A DNA stretch of 64,000 nt from Linyphia triangularis (taxonomy: Eukaryota; Arthropoda; Arachnida; Araneae; Linyphiidae). The notes beneath the pieces were generated by a model, which was not told the origin of the DNA, did no database searches, and saw nothing but the letters and a program-made list of their open reading frames with translations. Within the stretch, counting starts at the first letter, position 1. The number at the start of each line of letters is the position of its first letter. Location: assembly GCA_963978545.1 (NCBI GenBank), contig OZ021729.1:8480001-8544000 (forward strand). Reading direction: 5' to 3'. The position numbers and the translations under genes are program-made. Of this stretch, positions 24,295 to 38,366 are shown in pieces.

Positions 24295-26999
24295 TACAAC
24301 ATGTGGATTAGCAAGACTCTCAGATTTTTGTTTAGATTTTAGTTTGGTGCAGTCTGATAGAAAATTTTTTAGAGTGATGGCATGTTGACTTTTTACCAAT
24401 CACATTTTTCAAGCATTTTTAGATATTAAAGTTTCAAAGCATCATACATTACTGCATAAAAAAAATTCAGAAAAATAATTCTAAAAATAAAGATTTTAGA
24501 ATTTTGAGTCCCAGACTCCCTTAAATCTACAACATGCGGATTAGCAAGACTCTCAGATTTTTGTTTAGATTTTAGTTTGGTGCAGTCTGATAGAAAATTT
24601 TTTAGAGTGATGGCATGTTGACTTTTTACCAATCACATTTTTCAAGCATTTTTAGATATCAAGGTTTCAAAGCATTATACATTACTGCATAAAAAAATTT
24701 CAGAAAAATAATTCTAAAAATAAAGATTTTAGAGTTTTGAGTCCCAGACTCCCTTAAATCTACAACATGCGGATTAGCAAGACTCTCAGATTTTTGTTTA
24801 GATTTTAGTTTGGTGCAGTCTGATAGAAAATTTTTTAGAGTGATGGCATGTTGACTTTTTACCAATCACATTTTTCAAGCATTTTTAGATATCAAGGTTT
24901 CAAAGCATTATACATTACTGCATAAAAAAATTTCAGAAAAATAATTCTAAAAATAAAGATTTTAGAGTTTTGAGTCCCAGACTCCCTTAAATCTACAACA
25001 TGCGGATTAGCAAGACTCTCAGATTTTTGTTTAGATTTTAGTTTGGTGCAGTCTGATAGAAAATTTTTTAGAGTGATGGCATGTTGACTTTTTACCAATC
25101 ACATTTTTCAAGCATTTTTAGATATCAAGGTTTCAAAGCATTATACATTACTGCATAAAAAAATTTCAGAAAAATAATTCTAAAAATAAAGATTTTAGAG
25201 TTTTGAGTCCCAGACTCCCTTAAATCTACAACATGCGGATTAGCAAGACTCTCAGATTTTTGTTTAGATTTTAGTTTGGTGCAGTCTGATAGAAAATTTT
25301 TTAGAGTGATGGCATGTTGACTTTTTACCAATCACATTTTTCAAGCATTTTTAGATATCAAGGTTTCAAAGCATTATACATTACTGCATAAAAAAATTTC
25401 AGAAAAATAATTCTAAAAATAAAGATTTTAGAGTTTTGAGTCCCAGACTCCCTTAAATCTACAACATGCGGATTAGCAAGACTCTCAGATTTTTGTTTAG
25501 ATTTTAGTTTGGTGCAGTCTGATAGAAAATTTTTTAGAGTGATGGCATGTTGACTTTTTACCAATCACATTTTTCAAGCATTTTTAGATATCAAGGTTTC
25601 AAAGCATTATACATTACTGCATAAAAAAATTTCAGAAAAATAATTCTAAAAATAAAGATTTTAGAGTTTTGAGTCCCAGACTCCCTTAAATCTACAACAT
25701 GCGGATTAGCAAGACTCTCAGATTTTTGTTTAGATTTTAGTTTGGTGCAGTCTGATAGAAAATTTTTTAGAGTGATGGCATGTTGACTTTTTACCAATCA
25801 CATTTTTCAAGCATTTTTAGATATCAAGGTTTCAAAGCATTATACATTACTGCATAAAAAAATTTCAGAAAAATAATTCTAAAAATAAAGATTTTAGAGT
25901 TTTGAGTCCCAGACTCCCTTAAATCTACAACATGCGGATTAGCAAGACTCTCAGATTTTTGTTTAGATTTTAGTTTGGTGCAGTCTGATAGAAAATTTTT
26001 TAGAGTGATGGCATGTTGACTTTTTACCAATCACATTTTTCAAGCATTTTTAGATATCAAGGTTTCAAAGCATTATACATTACTGCATAAAAAAATTTCA
26101 GAAAAATAATTCTAAAAATAAAGATTTTAGAGTTTTGAGTCCCAGACTCCCTTAAATCTACAACATGCGGATTAGCAAGACTCTCAGATTTTTGTTTAGA
26201 TTTTAGTTTGGTGCAGTCTGATAGAAAATTTTTTAGAGTGATGGCATGTTGACTTTTTACCAATCACATTTTTCAAGCATTTTTAGATATCAAGGTTTCA
26301 AAGCATTATACATTACTGCATAAAAAAATTTCAGAAAAATAATTCTAAAAATAAAGATTTTAGAGTTTTGAGTCCCAGACTCCCTTAAATCTACAACATG
26401 CGGATTAGCAAGACTCTCAGATTTTTGTTTAGATTTTAGTTTGGTGCAGTCTGATAGAAAATTTTTTAGAGTGATGGCATGTTGACTTTTTAAAAATCAC
26501 ATTTTTCAAGCATTTTTAGATATTAAAGTTTCAAAGCATCATACATTACTGCATAAAAAAATTTCAGAAAAATAATTCTAAAAATAAAGATTTTAGAATT
26601 TTGAGTCCCAGACTCCCTTAAATCTACAACATGCGGATTAGCAAGACTCTCAGATTTTTGTTTAGATTTTAGTTTGGTGCAGTCTGATAGAAAATTTTTT
26701 TAGAGTGATGGCATGTTGACTTTTTAAAAATCACATTTTTCAAGCATTTTTAGATATTAAAGTTTCAAAGCATCATACATTACTGCATAAAAAAATTTCA
26801 GAAAAATAATTCTAAAAATAAAGATTTTAGAATTTTGAGTCCCAGACTCCCTTAAATCTACAACATGCGGATTAGCAAGACTCTCAGATTTTTGTTTAGA
26901 TTTTAGTTTGGTGCAGTCTGATAGAAAATTTTTTTAGAGTGATGGCATGTTGACTTTTTACCAATCACATTTTTCAAGCATTTTTAGATATTAAAGTTT
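24185..26999. repeat. 233-bp tandem array, 12 units, built on a TIR-C end
   Basis: Units start at 24193, 24426, 24659 and so on every 233 bp through 26523, then 26757 (one unit is 234 bp). Each unit holds about 105 bp of the TIR-C right end (through CCCAGACTCCCTTAA) followed by about 128 bp of flanking sequence (CTACAACATGCGGATTAGCA ... CATTTTTCAAGCATTTTTAG). Units 3-10 are almost identical to each other, while units 1-2 and 11-12 share variants (AAAGTTTCAAAGCATCAT, TTTTAGAATTTTGA). This pattern suggests recent spread from the centre of the array. Confidence 0.95.
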
Positions 27000-28090
27000 T
27001 TAGATCTGAAAAGGGGGGGGGGTGGGAATTAACATTTCAAATACATCATTATATCTGTGAGTTAATGCAGATCATGAAATCGAATATTTAAGCTTGTTGA
27101 GTTTTATGTTTTAATTTTAAAGTTGATTTTAATTTTGCAAAACAGCACATGTTTTAAAATTTATTTAATATTCTAAATTTTGTATTATTATTTTTAATTA
27201 ATTTATATTGGAAAATGTATTGTAAGTAAAATATTTCAAGAAATTGTGGAATGTAAAAGTCACAGGGGTTAGATTTTTGCTGAATATAATCAAATCCTAT
27301 TTTGACATTTTATTTAAGATAATTAGTCATAACTATTAGATAATTAGTCATAACTAGGCCAACTTGGTAAATGAAACGTATTAGCGGTCAGAAAAAAATT
27401 AGCTGTTTGAAATGTTTATAAGAATTTATATTATCTATGACTATTTTGAGAAGTAAAAAATATTTTTTTAAGAAATTAACGTACTGATATAATTACCATT
27501 CCAACAATTTTACATTTAAAAAACGGCTATAAGTTTTGACACAATGGTGTATCCTTTAAAGTTCTATTTTTTAAATATTTCTTTGAAAAACTCTTTATAA
27601 AACAAGTTTCTTTACATAATAAATTCCTCTTACGTGCTCAACAAAAAAAGCAAAAATTCACGAACAATTACAACGTAACACAAAGTATGTATGAAAAAAA
27701 AAAAAAAAAAAAACTCAACAAGAAAAATATCATCTCCTTTTTGCAAATGTTTCTGTCGTCACGGTTTTTCCTCAACATAAAAAAAAAAGAAGATAGCATT
27801 TTTATTATACGAGAAAAGTCATGAAAGTAACAGGTGTTTTACCTTCCATGTATGTTAATGTGCAACAGACTATTTTGGTTTCTGTCCAAGTCATCGCTGT
27901 TCTCATTTTTTATCTTGTGACTTCCTCCGTTATTTCTGTCCAAAGTGGAAATTCGCACCATTCTGTCAATTTATCAAATTGGAAGAAGAAGAAGAACATT
28001 TCTCCTTGGAAGACATTAACAAGGATCGTCAATATGCCCCATTGACTGAATGCTACATTTTTTTTTTTTTTTTTTTTTTTTTTGGATACA
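27000..28090. other. No gene; one weak cysteine-rich open stretch
   Basis: After an 11-base G run (about 27011-27021) the sequence is AT-rich. At 27858-28060 one plus-strand frame is open and cysteine-rich (FGFCPSHRCSHFLSCDF ... CPKWKFAPFCQ) and then acidic (EEEEEHFSLEDINKDRQ). It runs on into a T homopolymer. It has no ATG in frame, and a second frame (27821-28045, with ATG) overlaps it. I cannot assign either to a family. Confidence 0.3.
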
Positions 28091-28099
28091 ATACTTGTT

Positions 28100-28745
28100 A
28101 AAGAATAGCTTTAAATTCCTGAAATTGTACGCTAGGTATAACACGAATAATTAAATATCAGTTACACAATTTGAAGTGAAAATAACAAGCATTTTTTTTT
28201 TTTTTTTTTTTTTTTTTTTGTATTATTTTTTTAAAGTTTTAGTAAGTTAGCTTATGAATACTACTATATGAATTATTATATCAGGTGTCATAAGAGTGGT
28301 ATTAGCTCAATAACACAATTTGAAGGGAAAATAGCAAGCTTTTTTTTTTTTTTTTTTTTTGTATTTTTTAAAGTTTTAGTAAGTTAGCTTATGAAAACTA
28401 TTATATAAATTTTTAAATCAGGTGTCATAAGAGTGGTATTAGCTTAATAACACAATTTGAAGTGAAAATAACAAGCATTTTTTTTTTTTTTTTTTTTTTT
28501 TTTGTATTACTTTTTAAAGTTTTAGTAAGTAAGCTTATGAAAAATACTAAATGAATTTGTATATCAGGTGTCATAAGAGTGGTATTAGCTCAATAACACA
28601 ATTTAAAGTGAAAATAACAAGCATTTTTTTTGTATTATTTTTTTAAGTTTTAGTTTAGTTAGCTTATGAAAACTATTATATGAATTTTTATATCATGTGT
28701 CATAAGAGTGGTATTAGCTCAATAACCCAATTTGAAGAGAAAATT
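28100..28745. repeat. ~140-bp tandem array, 4-5 units
   Basis: The block AATAACAAGC plus a T run recurs at about 28181, 28330, 28467 and 28613, followed by AAAGTTTTAGTAAGTTAGCT and GGTGTCATAAGAGTGGTATT. The T run sits at the same place in each unit and varies from about 8 to 28 bases. Confidence 0.85.
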
Positions 28746-29170
28746 AAAGGGTGTTTTATATTACACTTTAAAAGGGAGTTCCAGTCTATCCCTACGCCAT
28801 AGACCTAAGCTTTTATATTTGTGACCACAATACCTGCTGAAGTGCAACTTTACGTCGTATGAATTTTTTATACCATGTGTATCAAAAGTGGTATTAGTTC
28901 AATACCAGCTTTTACATACCTAGAAAAGTTATTCTTATATATATTTCAACATACTTAAAAAAAAAAAAAAAATTGCAATACTGGCAGTCATTCTCTTATC
29001 TTTAGCAACCATATTTAATAGTATTCTCTTAAGATTTATCGTTAGTCTTCCCTGCGCCATAGACCTTATGCTTTATTTCCTCAATCACAGTACCTGCCAA
29101 AGTACTATTTTACAGTAAATGAATTTTTACACCGGGTGTAAGAAGAGTTGTATCAGTTGAAAAACAATAT

Positions 29171-29243
<73 letters not shown>

Positions 29244-29330
29244 CAAGCGTTTTTAATGCCTCTTGAAGAGGGAAAGCCAGTCTATTCCATCCCGATAGAC
29301 GTAATGCTTTTCGTTTTTCGTTCTTGGAAT
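28746..29330. repeat. Degenerate repeats related to the 140-bp array
   Basis: Blocks with CGCCATAGACCTAAGCTTTT (about 28796) and TGCGCCATAGACCTTATGCT (about 29052) and a third near 29285, spaced roughly 250 bp. Each is followed by CACAATACCTGC-like and GGTGTA..AGAGTTGTAT-like sequence. A (TA)n tract (29174-29241) interrupts the last one. Confidence 0.6.
29174..29241. repeat. (TA)n microsatellite
   Basis: About 34 TA dinucleotides without interruption. Confidence 0.98.
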
Positions 29331-29770
29331 CAAGCTAATCTAAATTTCAGCCTTATTGCCTAGACAGTTCAAGTAATTCACCAAACTTACAATGTCAATT
29401 CAAATAATTCAAATCATAGAATATAATGGATGCTAAAATGTATGTTAATGATATAAAGAATAAAGTATGTAGTTAAGAATTATCTTAATGGACAAAATAC
29501 GTACGAAAAAAATAATTAATAATAATTACGCAACCTCAAATATTCTATGTTTATTTAAACTTTCTTTCTTGGAATAAATCTAGCGAGATGTCTTGCTTGT
29601 TGTCAAAGACAATTCACTTAACTCACCAAATGTGCTTACGTCAAAAAAGCAAGGCAAAAATGCATAATGTCAATTCAAATCATAGAATATGATGGATTGC
29701 AAAAATTTTACCACTGATATGAAGAATAAAGTGTGTACGTAAGGATGATCTTCCTCAACAAAATGAGTAA
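29320..29770. repeat. Two-unit direct repeat, ~245 bp
   Basis: The series TTCTTGGAAT, AATTCACCAAACTTAC-like, AATGTCAATTCAAAT, ATAGAATATAATGGAT and AGAATAAAGTATGTA occurs at 29320-29510 and again at 29565-29770 with substitutions and a ~35-bp insertion. Confidence 0.65.
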
Positions 29771-30697
29771 GATCGAGAGAAAAAAATCTAAGAACAATAT
29801 AAAATCATCTCATTTTTTGATAGAAATGTATATGATTCTCAAGACTTTAAAAAGTAAAAAAGCAAGAAGAGACATTTTAATGAAATGCTCTGATACCTCA
29901 GATGTGGTTTACGATAGCTTACAACCTCACTCTTAAATTTTTATTGTATCAGTGGATATTTTAATACTTTGACCTCTTATTTCTTTGCAAAAGGAGTAAT
30001 AAAAGCAATTTCTTTAATTGAAATTAAGAGAAATAATCTTATATTTATATAAATTTTTATCATTGTTAAAACGTCCAACAGCTAAAATAGACTGGCAAAA
30101 ATTGTTACGCATCATCTCTTTGAAACATATGAAAAATAAAGAAAACAACAATGAATTATACTTACACAACTCAACATTTATAAAATAATCATTAAAAATG
30201 ATTTATCATTTCAGTTAAAATATGTTTGCTAAAGACTTTTATATCCTTTGGATGTAAGAATTCAAATTGATTTTAGTGAATGGAATCTTGCTGTGGTAAA
30301 TAAAATGTACTTGATATTATAAATTAACTCTGAATTTCAATTTTTCCAAAATCATTTTGTATTAATAATTTTATCATATTACATTAGATGGTTTTATTAT
30401 AGTACATAAATAATTTTATTATAATACATAAATAATTTTATTATAATACAATAAAAAAATTTATTATGATACAATAAATAGTTTTACTAAATTACATTAC
30501 ACAATTTTATTGTATTGAAACTTAGATATTACAAGGACACTAGAATTACAACTATAACCCTAAATATATATTTCGTGAAAATGTTATTGTAATAATAATT
30601 AAACATAATTTTTAATATGCGAACTTATAAAAAAAAATTCAATGGTTTTCTCTTAACTAATATTATTTTTAAATATATTTTCTAAAAATCTTTTTAA
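29771..30697. other. AT-rich DNA, no gene
   Basis: Includes a short array of TTTTATTATAATACATAAATAA-like ~21-bp repeats (about 30395-30500). No coding region or RNA gene seen. Confidence 0.5.
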
Positions 30698-30959
30698 CCC
30701 ATTGAGCGTCCAGTGAATGAGGGAAATTGCACAGTTGTTTTCTCTGCATTAATTTAAATTATATTTTGGATTCAAATTTATAATCAATTTAATTTTTTTT
30801 TATTCATATTGTTTTAAATAGGTTTTAAACTATCATACTTATAAAAATATTTAAAAAAATATATATTTTAAATTTTATTTATAAATATAAAAATGTTGTG
30901 CATTGCTGGAAAAACTGGGGATAAAAGGACACGATAATCGGAAACAGCCGCTCTATGGG
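30698..30959 (-). mobile_element. piggyBac-like MITE, copy 3 (inverted)
   Basis: Preceded by TTAA (30694-30697) and starting CCCATTGAGCGTCCAGTGAA. The interior runs opposite to the copies at 15225 and 60681: ACAGTTGTTTTCTC near the left, TTGCTGGAAAAACTGGGGAT near the right. The right terminus has decayed to CTCTATGGG. Older than the other two copies judging by its substitutions. Confidence 0.65.
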
Positions 30960-30969
30960 TAGAAATGAG

Positions 30970-32125
30970 CAGGTCATCGTCTAGAAATATTTAACAAATG
31001 TAATTATAAATGGATTTAAAATAAACAATTTCTTTGTTGTAATATGTGTGTTTGAAACTGTTACATACAAAATTGCATTTTTTTTTTTTTTTTTTTTTTG
31101 GAAAGAAAGATTAGAACCCATTCTCTAATAAAACTTAACGAATTCCAAGTACTGGAATAGGTTATGGGTAGACATATTTAACAGATGTAATTATAAATGG
31201 ATTGAAAATAAATAATTTTCTTTGTTGTAATATGTGTGTTTAAAACAGTTAATACAAAATTGCATTTTATAAGAATTTGTTTTTTCCTTGGAGAGAAAGA
31301 TTGGAACACATGCTCTAATAAAACTTAATGAATTTCAAGTATTGGAAGAAGTTATGGGTAGAAATATTTAACAAATGTAATTATAAATCGAATGAAAATA
31401 AATAATTTTCTTTGTTGTAATATGTGTGTTTAAAACGATAACATACAAAATTGCATTTTATGAGAATTTTTTTTTTCCTTGGAAAGAAAGATTGGAACCC
31501 ATTCTCTAATAAAACTTAATGAATTTCAAGTATTGGAAGAAGTTATGGGTAGACATATTTAACATATGTAATTATAAATGGATTGAAAATAAATAATTTT
31601 CTTTGTTGTAATATGTGTGTTTAAAACAGTTAATACAAAATTGCATTTTATAAGAATTTGTTTTTTCCTTGGAGAGAAAGATTGGAACCCATTCTCTAAT
31701 AAAACTTAATGAATTTCAAGTATTGGAAGAAGTTGTGGGTAGAAATATTTAACAAATGTAATTATCGATTGAAAATAAATGATTTTCTTTGTTGTAATAT
31801 GTGTGTTTAAAACGATAACATACAAAATTGCATTTTATGAGAATTTTATTTTCCTTGGAAAGAAAGATTGGAACCCATTCTCTTATAAAACTTAATGAAT
31901 TCCAAGTATTGGAAAAAGTTATGGGTAGAAATATTTAACAAATGTAATTATAAATGGATTGAAAATAAATAATTTTCTTTGTTGTAATATGTGTGTTTAA
32001 AACGGTTACATACAAAATTGCATTTTATAAGAATTTTTTTTTCCTTGGAAAGAAAGATTGGAATCCATTCTCTAGTGAAACTTAATGAATTCCATGTGTT
32101 GGAAGAAGTTATGGGTACCACGCAA
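30970..32125. repeat. ~189-bp tandem array, six units
   Basis: TTGTAATATGTGTGTTTAAA recurs at about 31038, 31226, 31416, 31607, 31793 and 31983 (spacing 186-191 bp). Each unit has AAATATTTAACAAATGTAAT, a T run, TTCCTTGGAAAGAAAGATTG and AATGAATTCCAAGTATTGGA. It directly follows the piggyBac-like MITE; a shared GTAGAAAT.. boundary suggests the array starts at the MITE edge. Confidence 0.9.
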
Positions 32126-32538
32126 TATATCAAATTATGTTTCACTTCTTCATGTCACAAATACTCTGGCATTAATTTTCTTCTCTCCCCAGGAACTATT
32201 TATGTTTTCCAGTTTTTCTATCGTGACTATTGCTTGTGGGCAATAAATACTGTACGTGGTTTTATCATTTTATAATGGTGGAAGCAGCAAGTTTTTCAAA
32301 CTTTCTGAGAGTTTTTTGAGCTGCAAATATATTTCTCCCCAAATATACAACCTATATTTTTAGAAGGTTCTTTTTATATTTTTAAATATTATCAGAAATT
32401 CTTATCTAAATATTTGTAAATTCAATTTAAATAAAAGAAAAGTTTAAAAAATCATTATAGTGACAAAAGTACATTAAAAATTACATTTCTCTTACTGAAA
32501 TATGCTTTAAAATTAAAACCGTTAATTTTCAAATATTC

Positions 32539-32576
<38 letters not shown>

Positions 32577-32940
32577 GAATCTTTAATATTTTAAAAATAA
32601 ATACTTGATTTATTATTTTTTGTACAAGTATATATGTATATATTGCGAAATAGCAACAAGTTATTCATAAAGTGACTAACAAACAAGTAATTTACCTTAA
32701 ATGATCCTTTCCTAAAGTACCTTTTACTTTCAGTAAAGCTGTTACTTCTGTATGTAAAGTTGTATTAAAATGTAACTCTAACTCTCATAAGTGCAATTTA
32801 TATGAACAAGACAATTTTCTCCACATTTTATCAAAAAAGCTCACTGTTTGGCAAAATAGAGCTAAGCGTGCCATTTGTTGGCACATTAAAAGCACTATTC
32901 AGTAGTATAATGTCTAAGAGGAATAACGATGCAGTATATA
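32126..32940. other. No recognised feature
   Basis: AT-rich with a T run of about 30 (32541-32571). No gene seen. Confidence 0.45.
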
Positions 32941-33975
32941 CCAGGGGTTTTGCACATCACACAACTTTCAATTGCACTATAATAATGGTCATTGCTTTCA
33001 ACTTTGATTTGGAATTTAACGTTTTCATATTTTCTCTGCAATAATTTTTACATATGCTCCTCCCAAAAGACCTGCCAAAATGACGAAATGTTCGATGTTA
33101 ACCGATAAGTATTGCAATATGCTTTCTTCTGTGTAAAACCGAGAAAATTCTTTCTTTGATAGATGATGTTCAAGAGCATAGAACTCGTTGTTAAAGGCAA
33201 TAGTTTTTAAATTTTTTTACGCTTTTATCGGAATGAGGAACTTTTACGTTTTTTGGTTTTATTTTTAAATAAAAATAGGGAAAAAATCATGAAAAACAAA
33301 ACCATTCTTTCAAAAATTTGAGCTCGGATAGATAGTTAAAAGAATATTTAGTTTTTCAATTTGCGATTTGGCGGGAAAAAGTCACTTTTGAGTGAAACGT
33401 CAGATAATGAATCAGTCTACTACCTGTTTTAGACAAGGAATGAGTGTGGTTTCTCCCTCTTTTTGCCACTATATCTCTGAGTAACCACGTCACGGTTTTT
33501 TTCATGCTTTTTAGTCACGTGACATTTGCTTTGATTTCGGCTAATTTCAAACTCGATTTTTGATTAATTGAAAGCATAAAGATAAAAAAATAATTGCACT
33601 GCTCAAATATATTCGTTGAATAACACTAAAAAATACAAAAAAATATTCATTTTCCTCACTTGTGCAAATTTCGCATTTAAGAGGTGGGGATGTTTAGAAC
33701 ACATTAAGAGGCATTAGCACAGCAATTTTGATCAAAATCGTTAGAGCCGTTTTTTAGCAGTTGCTGAAAAATATGATTTTCGTGATTTTAACCTAATACG
33801 CATGCGAATTTTGACGAAAACGGTACACATAGACTCACATACAGAAAGTTTTCCAATACAACTTTTTTTAAGTCAAGTTGTTCCAAAACGTAGATAAATG
33901 CAAATAATCTAAATGTTTGTAACCGTAAACAAAACTTTCAGTACCTATGTGAATATATGGGTAGTTGAAAGTAAA
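32941..33975 (+). mobile_element. FB-A single-arm copy
   Basis: Starts just after TA with CCAGGGGTTTTGCACATCAC and ACAACTTTCAATTGCACTAT, and ends GGGTAGTTGAAAGTAAA, matching one arm of 16075-18361. A ~350-bp interior stretch (about 33290-33655), with TCACGTGAC, is not found in the other arms and may be an insertion. Confidence 0.7.
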
Positions 33976-34214
33976 CATAATTTATAAAAAATTTATGTTA
34001 TGCTGGGGAAAAAGGGCTCAAGCTCGCGCAGTTTTGGAAAAACGCTCTTTATAAAACTAATCTCTAATTTTAATAAGAAAAGGTACAGACGTTTTTTGCC
34101 CTCTTTTATGCCAAATAGTCACTTTTGTAGCAAACTTAAAGTAAGTTATGAATTACATAATATTTATTATCAAATTGGATTACTTTTACAAGATGCAAGT
34201 ATTTTTTGCCAAAG

Positions 34215-34490
34215 TACTTATATCATCGATACATTGAAAATTAAAAGGTGGGTTACCAAATAGAAGATATTGCTCATTATTTGACAAGTTATGACATATT
34301 TGGAAATCTGATTTCGTTTAACTCAGTCGATTGAATTTTCAACTTGAATTTTGAAGAATATCGGTCATTTTTATTCCGGCAGACCAATATATACTCATAA
34401 TTTACTAGCATTTCTCTACTTGCTATAAAAAAAATTCAGAACCATGTTCGATCAGATACCTAAACAGTCTTTTAACCAAATAGTCTATAA
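34215..34490 (-). mobile_element. FB-B half copy
   Basis: Carries TTGACAAGTTATGACATATT, CGGTCATTTTTATTCCGGCAG and ATTCAGAACCATGTTCGAT in the order seen at 200-517, ending close to AATAGTCTATA. One arm only. Confidence 0.65.
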
Positions 34491-35989
34491 ACAGACTATT
34501 TTACACCTGATGATATAGGAATACCGCTTTGACACAAGGCAGATTTACCTACCCATAAGTGGACATCTTGAGTGCAATACAAATATGAGCAATCAGAAAT
34601 CGGGCAGTGGAGAGAATTCAAGGGTAGTAGTACGGAGTTCAACATTTTCTATTCAAAGTCATTGACTGTAGAATGATGTACAATATATAAAATGGACGGA
34701 ATTCTTCTCAGGAAGTGTCCACTTCCCTCTCAGCAGATAAAAGTAATCAAAGTAAATGACAACCCCGACCTTCTTTTCAACGTATGAACCTTTTTTTTTT
34801 TTTTTTTTTTTTTTTCCTTTTTTTTTTTTTTTTTGTCATTTTCTCTTCTGCTCGATTTGTTACTTGTAACGATAACATAACAAAAAATGACCTTCTTGTA
34901 TAGTTGCACATTAAGGAAGAACTTGTAGAAACAATATCTATATTGTGAAAACATTTTTATTAAACATTGTAAAAAATGCAAATGTCTAGTTTCCAAATAA
35001 AATTTTTTAATGAGCCTGAATCACTAAACCTTTACGAAAACCTCAATTTGGTAGATCCGATTCTAAAATGAAAAACGCATAGGAGTCATAAAAAAAGTTT
35101 GGAACAGTATTAGGATCAGTAATTAAGCAAATATGTATTTTTAACTGTAAAAATTTAAAATTTTAAATAAAAGATAATATTTTTTTAAAGGAGTTATTAT
35201 TTTAGATTCATTTTAATACTGGGCTTTTATTTTTTCCTTACAAGAATAATGTTTTCAAACTTTTAAATCGCGTTACCTCAAAATCACTTTCAAGTGCCAT
35301 AAGCCATTTTCCAAGCAGATGCGTTGTTTTCATTCCAATGTATAAATGGTAATTCTTAAAGTTATACTTATTTTTATTCTGTTATATGAATACTTTTTAT
35401 ACAAAGTTAAAATTATTTAATGGAATAGGAATAAACAAATGATTCCGTATCTTACTAGTAATAAAAATTCTTGTTTTTGAGGTATACGTTAGGAATTGTT
35501 ATTTCAGTTTAGTAGATATTTTTTGGGGATTTGAACTCTTTTGCAAATTCTTTTTTCTCATATAACCCCAAAATTAGTAGTTTCAGGACATGGTTGTAGT
35601 TGTTGTCAAAAATATATTTTCCGTAAGTACATTTACGTTTTATCTAATAAAATTTTCCAAATATTGATCTTTCATCTATTTATAGTAAAAAACTTTTTAT
35701 AATAAGAAAGGCCATATTGTTATTTAAGCATAAATTGATTGACAATAAAAAAACAAAAGTGTTTATAGTATTCCCAGCAATCAAATTATATTTTTAATTT
35801 TATTTTAATTTAGTTATATTTTTAAAAAAAATATTGAAATAAGCAATTTTGGATGTCATTTAAATGAGAAAACATTTGCAACCAATAGTTTGATGCGATC
35901 CAGAGTACAATGGTTTGATGCGTAATTTTATATATCTAGCTTAGTTTTGAAGTTCTTTATATCTTTATATTTTATATATCTTTCTTAGT
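34491..35989. other. AT-rich DNA, no gene
   Basis: Includes a T tract broken by two C's (34790-34834), which produces a lysine-rich spurious frame on the minus strand. No repeat family copy recognised. Confidence 0.5.
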
Positions 35990-37181
<1,192 letters not shown>

Positions 37182-37805
37182 AAATGTTTTATACAATAGT
37201 CTATGATGCTTTTAAACTAAGAAAAATATTTTAAATTTTCAAATTAAAAAAAAAAGGAAAAAAAAAAATAAATTTTGACATTTTCTAAATTTGATACATC
37301 TAAAAACTTTTTTAAAAAAAATCACTTCATTTTGCTCAGAATAATTATTTCTTATAATTCATATAAAAAATTGTATTCATGATTTTTCAATAAAGTTTCA
37401 ATAAAAAAAATTTAAAAATATGTTGTGCAAAAAATTGTATTTAATCGAATAGTATGTTAAATTCCAAAAACTTTTTTAGAAAATGTTAAATAAAAAAAAC
37501 AAAATTCCTGAAGATAAATTAAAGAAATATATATATGAAAAATAACTGTGGAAAGTTTCAGAGATTTATAATGAGTAGTTTTTAAGTTATATCAATTTAA
37601 ACTCAAAAAAGGGACAAAAAGACATTACTAATAAAAACAGTATTAAAGTTTCAAGATAGCACATCTGAGATACAGCTGTCATGTAAAAAAAACTTAAATA
37701 TTTCAAGTTCTACTAATGATTGAAACAAAATTTTTATGCCTTTTTATTCAAAAATATTTGTATTATTTTTTACAATAATAAATTTCAAATTTTGATTCCC
37801 AGAAA

Positions 37806-38366
37806 ACACTTTGAAAATTCTTGAACAAGAAGTAAAGTAATAAAATGCGATAATACAATAACAATAATCAATCAAGTAATCAATCAATTGGTTAAAATAA
37901 TTGTCAATAAAATAAAATTGTAAAACTCTCAAGCAAGGAATACAAATAAAAAATAAAGGACATCACAAATAAAAAAAATAAAAAACACTTAAAATAAAAA
38001 TATAAAAAATATGTAGTCTTTTATTCTGCTAGTACGAAACACCAATGAAATACACAAAATATAATTTCTAAATGGAAACACTTCTTTGGTCCATACCATC
38101 CTTTTTACTCTGATGTCCTCCCCCCCACCATCACTCACTTAACAATGGAACCTCTTTCTGTGAGGTTTTATGTTACGTAGAAATATACACCCTCAAAGCA
38201 AACAGAATCCCTGCCTTCCACCAATACACCCACACTCTACAGTAAATTGGGAGAAATAACAGTTATATGAGATACTGGCAATTACAGAATTTATAAATTC
38301 ATGCATTTGTAAATCAAACAAAACCTTTATTACAATATTAAGAAAAATCAAGCAAGACAATTTATA
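37806..38366. other. No recognised gene
   Basis: AT-rich, with a C-rich patch near 38105-38165. Short frames only. Confidence 0.45.

Noticed and set aside
24193..26263. Nine nearly identical 68-codon minus-strand frames, looking like a tandem gene family
   Set aside because: They are the same stretch of the 233-bp satellite unit. They begin with TTG rather than ATG, end within transposon terminus sequence, and are lost in units 10-12. Their identity reflects array homogenisation.
34730..34996. Lysine-rich 88-codon minus-strand frame
   Set aside because: Produced by a T homopolymer tract.
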